Assembly: GCF_933775445.1 (NCBI RefSeq)
Contig: NC_065878.1
Span: forward strand, 8,381,395-8,445,394
Direction: 5' to 3'
DNA length: 64,000 nt
Source: Argentina anserina
Taxonomy: Eukaryota > Streptophyta > Magnoliopsida > Rosales > Rosaceae
Part shown: positions 61,616-64,000 of the stretch, piece by piece
How the letters are laid out: each line of letters starts with the position of its first letter
Position numbering within the stretch: the first letter of the stretch is position 1
Position numbers and translations under genes: made by a program
The notes under the pieces: generated by a model
Seen by the model: only the letters and a program-made list of their open reading frames with translations
Told to the model about the DNA's origin: nothing
The model's database searches: none

Positions 61616-63108
61616 GGCTCCTCAGACTTGGAATCAGATAAAACCCAGAAACTGAAATGGAATTGAGAATTTTGTGTCAGTACCAATCTGGTTTGATAGG
61701 GGAATGCATTAGGCTTCTGCCCAGAGAATGTGGAGAGAGCCCATTACTTGTGTGATATGAGGGAGAGAGATAGAGGGATGTCGGGAATGGTTTGAGCGCG
61801 TAGGTCAAAATGAGAAGACATTGATTTCTCAATGATCTGTTTTCGCTTGTCGCTAAGAAATAAAGGAGAAGAGTCCAAGTTTTACAACTTAACAAGTAAA
61901 CTGTGAATCACACATGCATGATTAATATTTTTGAAGGTAAGGTTCAATTCAATTCCATTGATAATTGTCAAAACTTGCAAGAAAATTCTCACTTAGGCGT
62001 TGACGTCCATGATTAATGAAATTTCGAAAAGATGAAAAATTAAAATATATACATATATATATGTTGAAATTTGGTCTAATTATTCGCAAGTAGGAGTAGA
62101 GGCGGATCTAGAAATTAAACTTATTCTAAGCTAGTTTACTCCTTTATATGCAGTCTTGTCAATATAATTTTGATATTTTTTTTCTTTGGTTGAAATGACA
62201 ATACAATCACCTTATTAAAACCAATTTTAGAGAAAAAATTGAGAAAGAAAATAAGAAGAAAAGTAATGATACCAAAAGAAAAAGGTTCTCTCACAAGAAA
62301 AACTAGAAAATAGGATATATTATATGGAAAAAGGAGGGAGAAGAGAAAAGAAGGAAGAAAATGTAAAAAGTTGGGAAAAAAAACCATGATAAGTTTCGAA
62401 CCCAGGACTTGGCACAGACTTCCAACACTACTCTACATTCTACAAGGCAAAGAAACAAACTGAACTCCAAATTTTTTTTATGTTACTGATTCAAAAATAT
62501 GCTTATCGAAAAATTATATGGGCTGCAGCCCAGACTGCCCTTCAAATAGGTCCGGTCACTGAGTGGAAGGTTATGACTTATGAGATCGAGTAACCAAAAG
62601 ACTACTAAACTAGTGAGTAGTGATAGCTTTTGAGCGGTTTTTCATTTGTTAAAATGCGCTGTTTTTAGTTGTTTGGTTAACCAGTTGTCGAACTAGTTGC
62701 ACACAAAAATAAAATAAAAAACTCTCTCATACTTTGTATTATCTAGACTTAGCTCAAGTTTTGAATTTCGTTTCTGTCCTGCAATACGTGAGATGACGCT
62801 GTCATCGGATCGGATGTGAGTTATAGATGGCCAGACAATGGTCACGCTTACAAGGCATGAGTCTAATGATACCCACCATGCTTTAGTAAGTAGTATGATT
62901 CATCAAACGTGAGTTACGAAGCTAAAGTCCATAAAAAGAGGGTGTTTCACTATGTCTACGATTTTTAAATAAGCATGAACTCATTTACTCTAACTTAAGA
63001 AATACATATGCAAGCAAAAATTTGGGGTTATGATTCATTTTAATCATTGAGTAGCTCCATCATAGAAACATCTTAGATTTATCGATCTATGTAATAATTA
63101 ACCTTTAA

Positions 63109-63139
<31 letters not shown>

Positions 63140-63221
63140 TATACCAATAAGAAAATCGAGAACAAAATTCTTATAAATTTCATTTAGCAGCATGAAGACA
63201 TGCATGTAACACAAACTATGT
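61616..63221. other. Spacer with a hAT-like MITE and an (AAT)n tract
   Basis: NPF promoter on the left. (AAT)n lies at about 63109-63137, close to the 3' end of the protease remnant. No gene was recognised. Confidence 0.45.
62096..62565. mobile_element. Possible hAT-like MITE
   Basis: The left end contains AGAGGCGGATCTAGAAATT. The right end, read in reverse, gives CAGTGACCGGACCTAT. Both resemble the usual terminal motif of plant hAT MITEs (CAGTGGCGGA-type). The interior is AT-rich and non-coding. A target duplication could not be made out. Confidence 0.4.
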
Positions 63222-63757
63222 CTATTGGGAACTACAATCAGTTGGCTCGAAGGACAAAATCTTGTTTTCGAGATCATATCCTACCAAGAAGTTTGTCACC
63301 GCCACATTTCCATAAATTCCCACATCACTTGTTGGGCCAAATGCTAAACAAACAATATCTTCATCAACCCTAAGAAATATGTTATCAGGTTTCAGCTTCA
63401 CATCTGCATTGATGAAATGGACAGTCGCAGTGACATTGGTAATGTCATATTTGGTCTTGTAGCAAAGATTTAGGTTATATGTTGATGGATCTTTGACCAC
63501 CATTAGATTAACCTTCTTTCGAATTTCTGCTTCAAAATTGGTATAGAGATCTACCGCAAGAATGTTACGGTTGTCCCAGAATCAATGATGACATTACCCT
63601 TAAAAAGTTGATAATTGTTCGTGTAAGGGGTGAAACGGTTGCCCCCAACACTAATGCCTTGGAGCTCAAGGTAGTAGTAGGTTTCATCTCCATTTGTGAG
63701 GAAAGCATGGTGCATGTTTTTCTTCACGCTTAAGTCCATTTTCTGGGATAAATTCAT
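63222..63757 (-). pseudogene. CDR1-like aspartic protease, C-terminal remnant with frameshift
   Basis: The end of a pepsin-like apoplastic aspartic protease. YYYLELQGISVGG and IIDSGTTVTFL (the second catalytic Asp-Ser-Gly-Thr) come first, then VDLYTNFEAEIRKKVN, SLCY-type NLNLCY, and IYGNVAVTNFLVGYDLENK, SFEPTDC near the end. Between TFL and VDL one base is missing at about 63555 (minus reading TTCTTGCGGTAGATC), so the frame runs into TAG. The N-terminal half with the first catalytic Asp is absent before the window edge. It could be a sequencing error, but the missing 5' half also argues for a pseudogene. Confidence 0.72.
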
Positions 63758-64000
63758 GCAAAGTCATCGATTACTCTGATTTAATTTGTAATCTTCCTTC
63801 AGATGGAAAAAAGTTTACGGCAAAAATCCGATGGTATGAATCCAGACACACAAAACAAAAACGCAATCTAATCTGGGAAATATATATCCGAAATTATTAT
63901 ATGGTAAATTAATCAATTCTGATATCAGACATCCATGCATGCTTAAGCAGGAACATATCAGCAATTCTATTTGCCTTCTTTGCTCTTTCCATTTACTTTA

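Noticed and set aside
62385..62415. SINE or tRNA suggested by TTTCGAACCCAGGAC
   Set aside because: A B-box-like word alone, with no A box at the right distance and no poly(A) tail or target duplication.

Overview
This window is nuclear DNA from a flowering plant, very probably a eudicot. The genes are plant genes in AT-rich DNA: a chloroplast Hsp70, the chloroplast import protein TIC40, a PPR protein, an NPF transporter, a family-1 glycosyltransferase and an RPW8-like resistance fragment. Introns are short, mostly GT-AG, and of plant type. The general look fits a rosid, perhaps Rosaceae, but that is an impression and cannot be proven from this sequence alone.

Layout. 1-2954 (minus): stromal Hsp70, cut by the window edge at its 3' end. 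It shares a 353-bp head-to-head promoter with TRAPPC2/TRS20 (3308-5752, plus), which has both an AT-AC U12-type intron and a GC-AG intron. 6.1-6.7 kb is a broken copy of parts of the lipoate-ligase gene next to a scrap of the Hsp70 gene. 10.1-12.1 kb (minus) is the lipoate-protein ligase-like gene. 13723-15153 (plus) is an intronless, GC-rich UDP-glycosyltransferase, with a decayed relative at 24.7-24.96 kb. Between them lies a decayed minus-strand Ty1/copia element (about 17.3-23.45 kb) carrying a foldback MITE.

24-34 kb is repeat-rich and without confident genes. It holds a hAT-like MITE with an 8-bp target duplication, diverged duplicated segments, a 53-bp minisatellite whose unit contains a palindrome, and a retroposon between two duplicated flanks. 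RPS25 (35608-36039, minus) is small and complete. 36-43 kb is again transposon territory: LTR-like sequence and a 1.15-kb poly(A) retroposon with a 17-bp target duplication.

43372-50199 (plus) is TIC40 in 15 exons. 52.57-53.73 kb has two tandem RPW8-like pseudogene copies. 56077-58359 (minus) is an intronless PPR protein that stops before the DYW domain expected from its closest known relative. 59173-61615 (minus) is a four-exon NPF8-type peptide/nitrate transporter. 63222-63757 (minus) is the C-terminal remnant of a CDR1-like aspartic protease with a frameshift.

The genes do not form one pathway. Hsp70 and TIC40 both act in chloroplast protein import, but they are 40 kb apart and their linkage is probably chance. 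The most unusual signal is the tandem triplication, inside the TRAPPC2 U12-type intron, of the branch point, acceptor and start of the next exon. The 53-bp palindromic minisatellite comes next.
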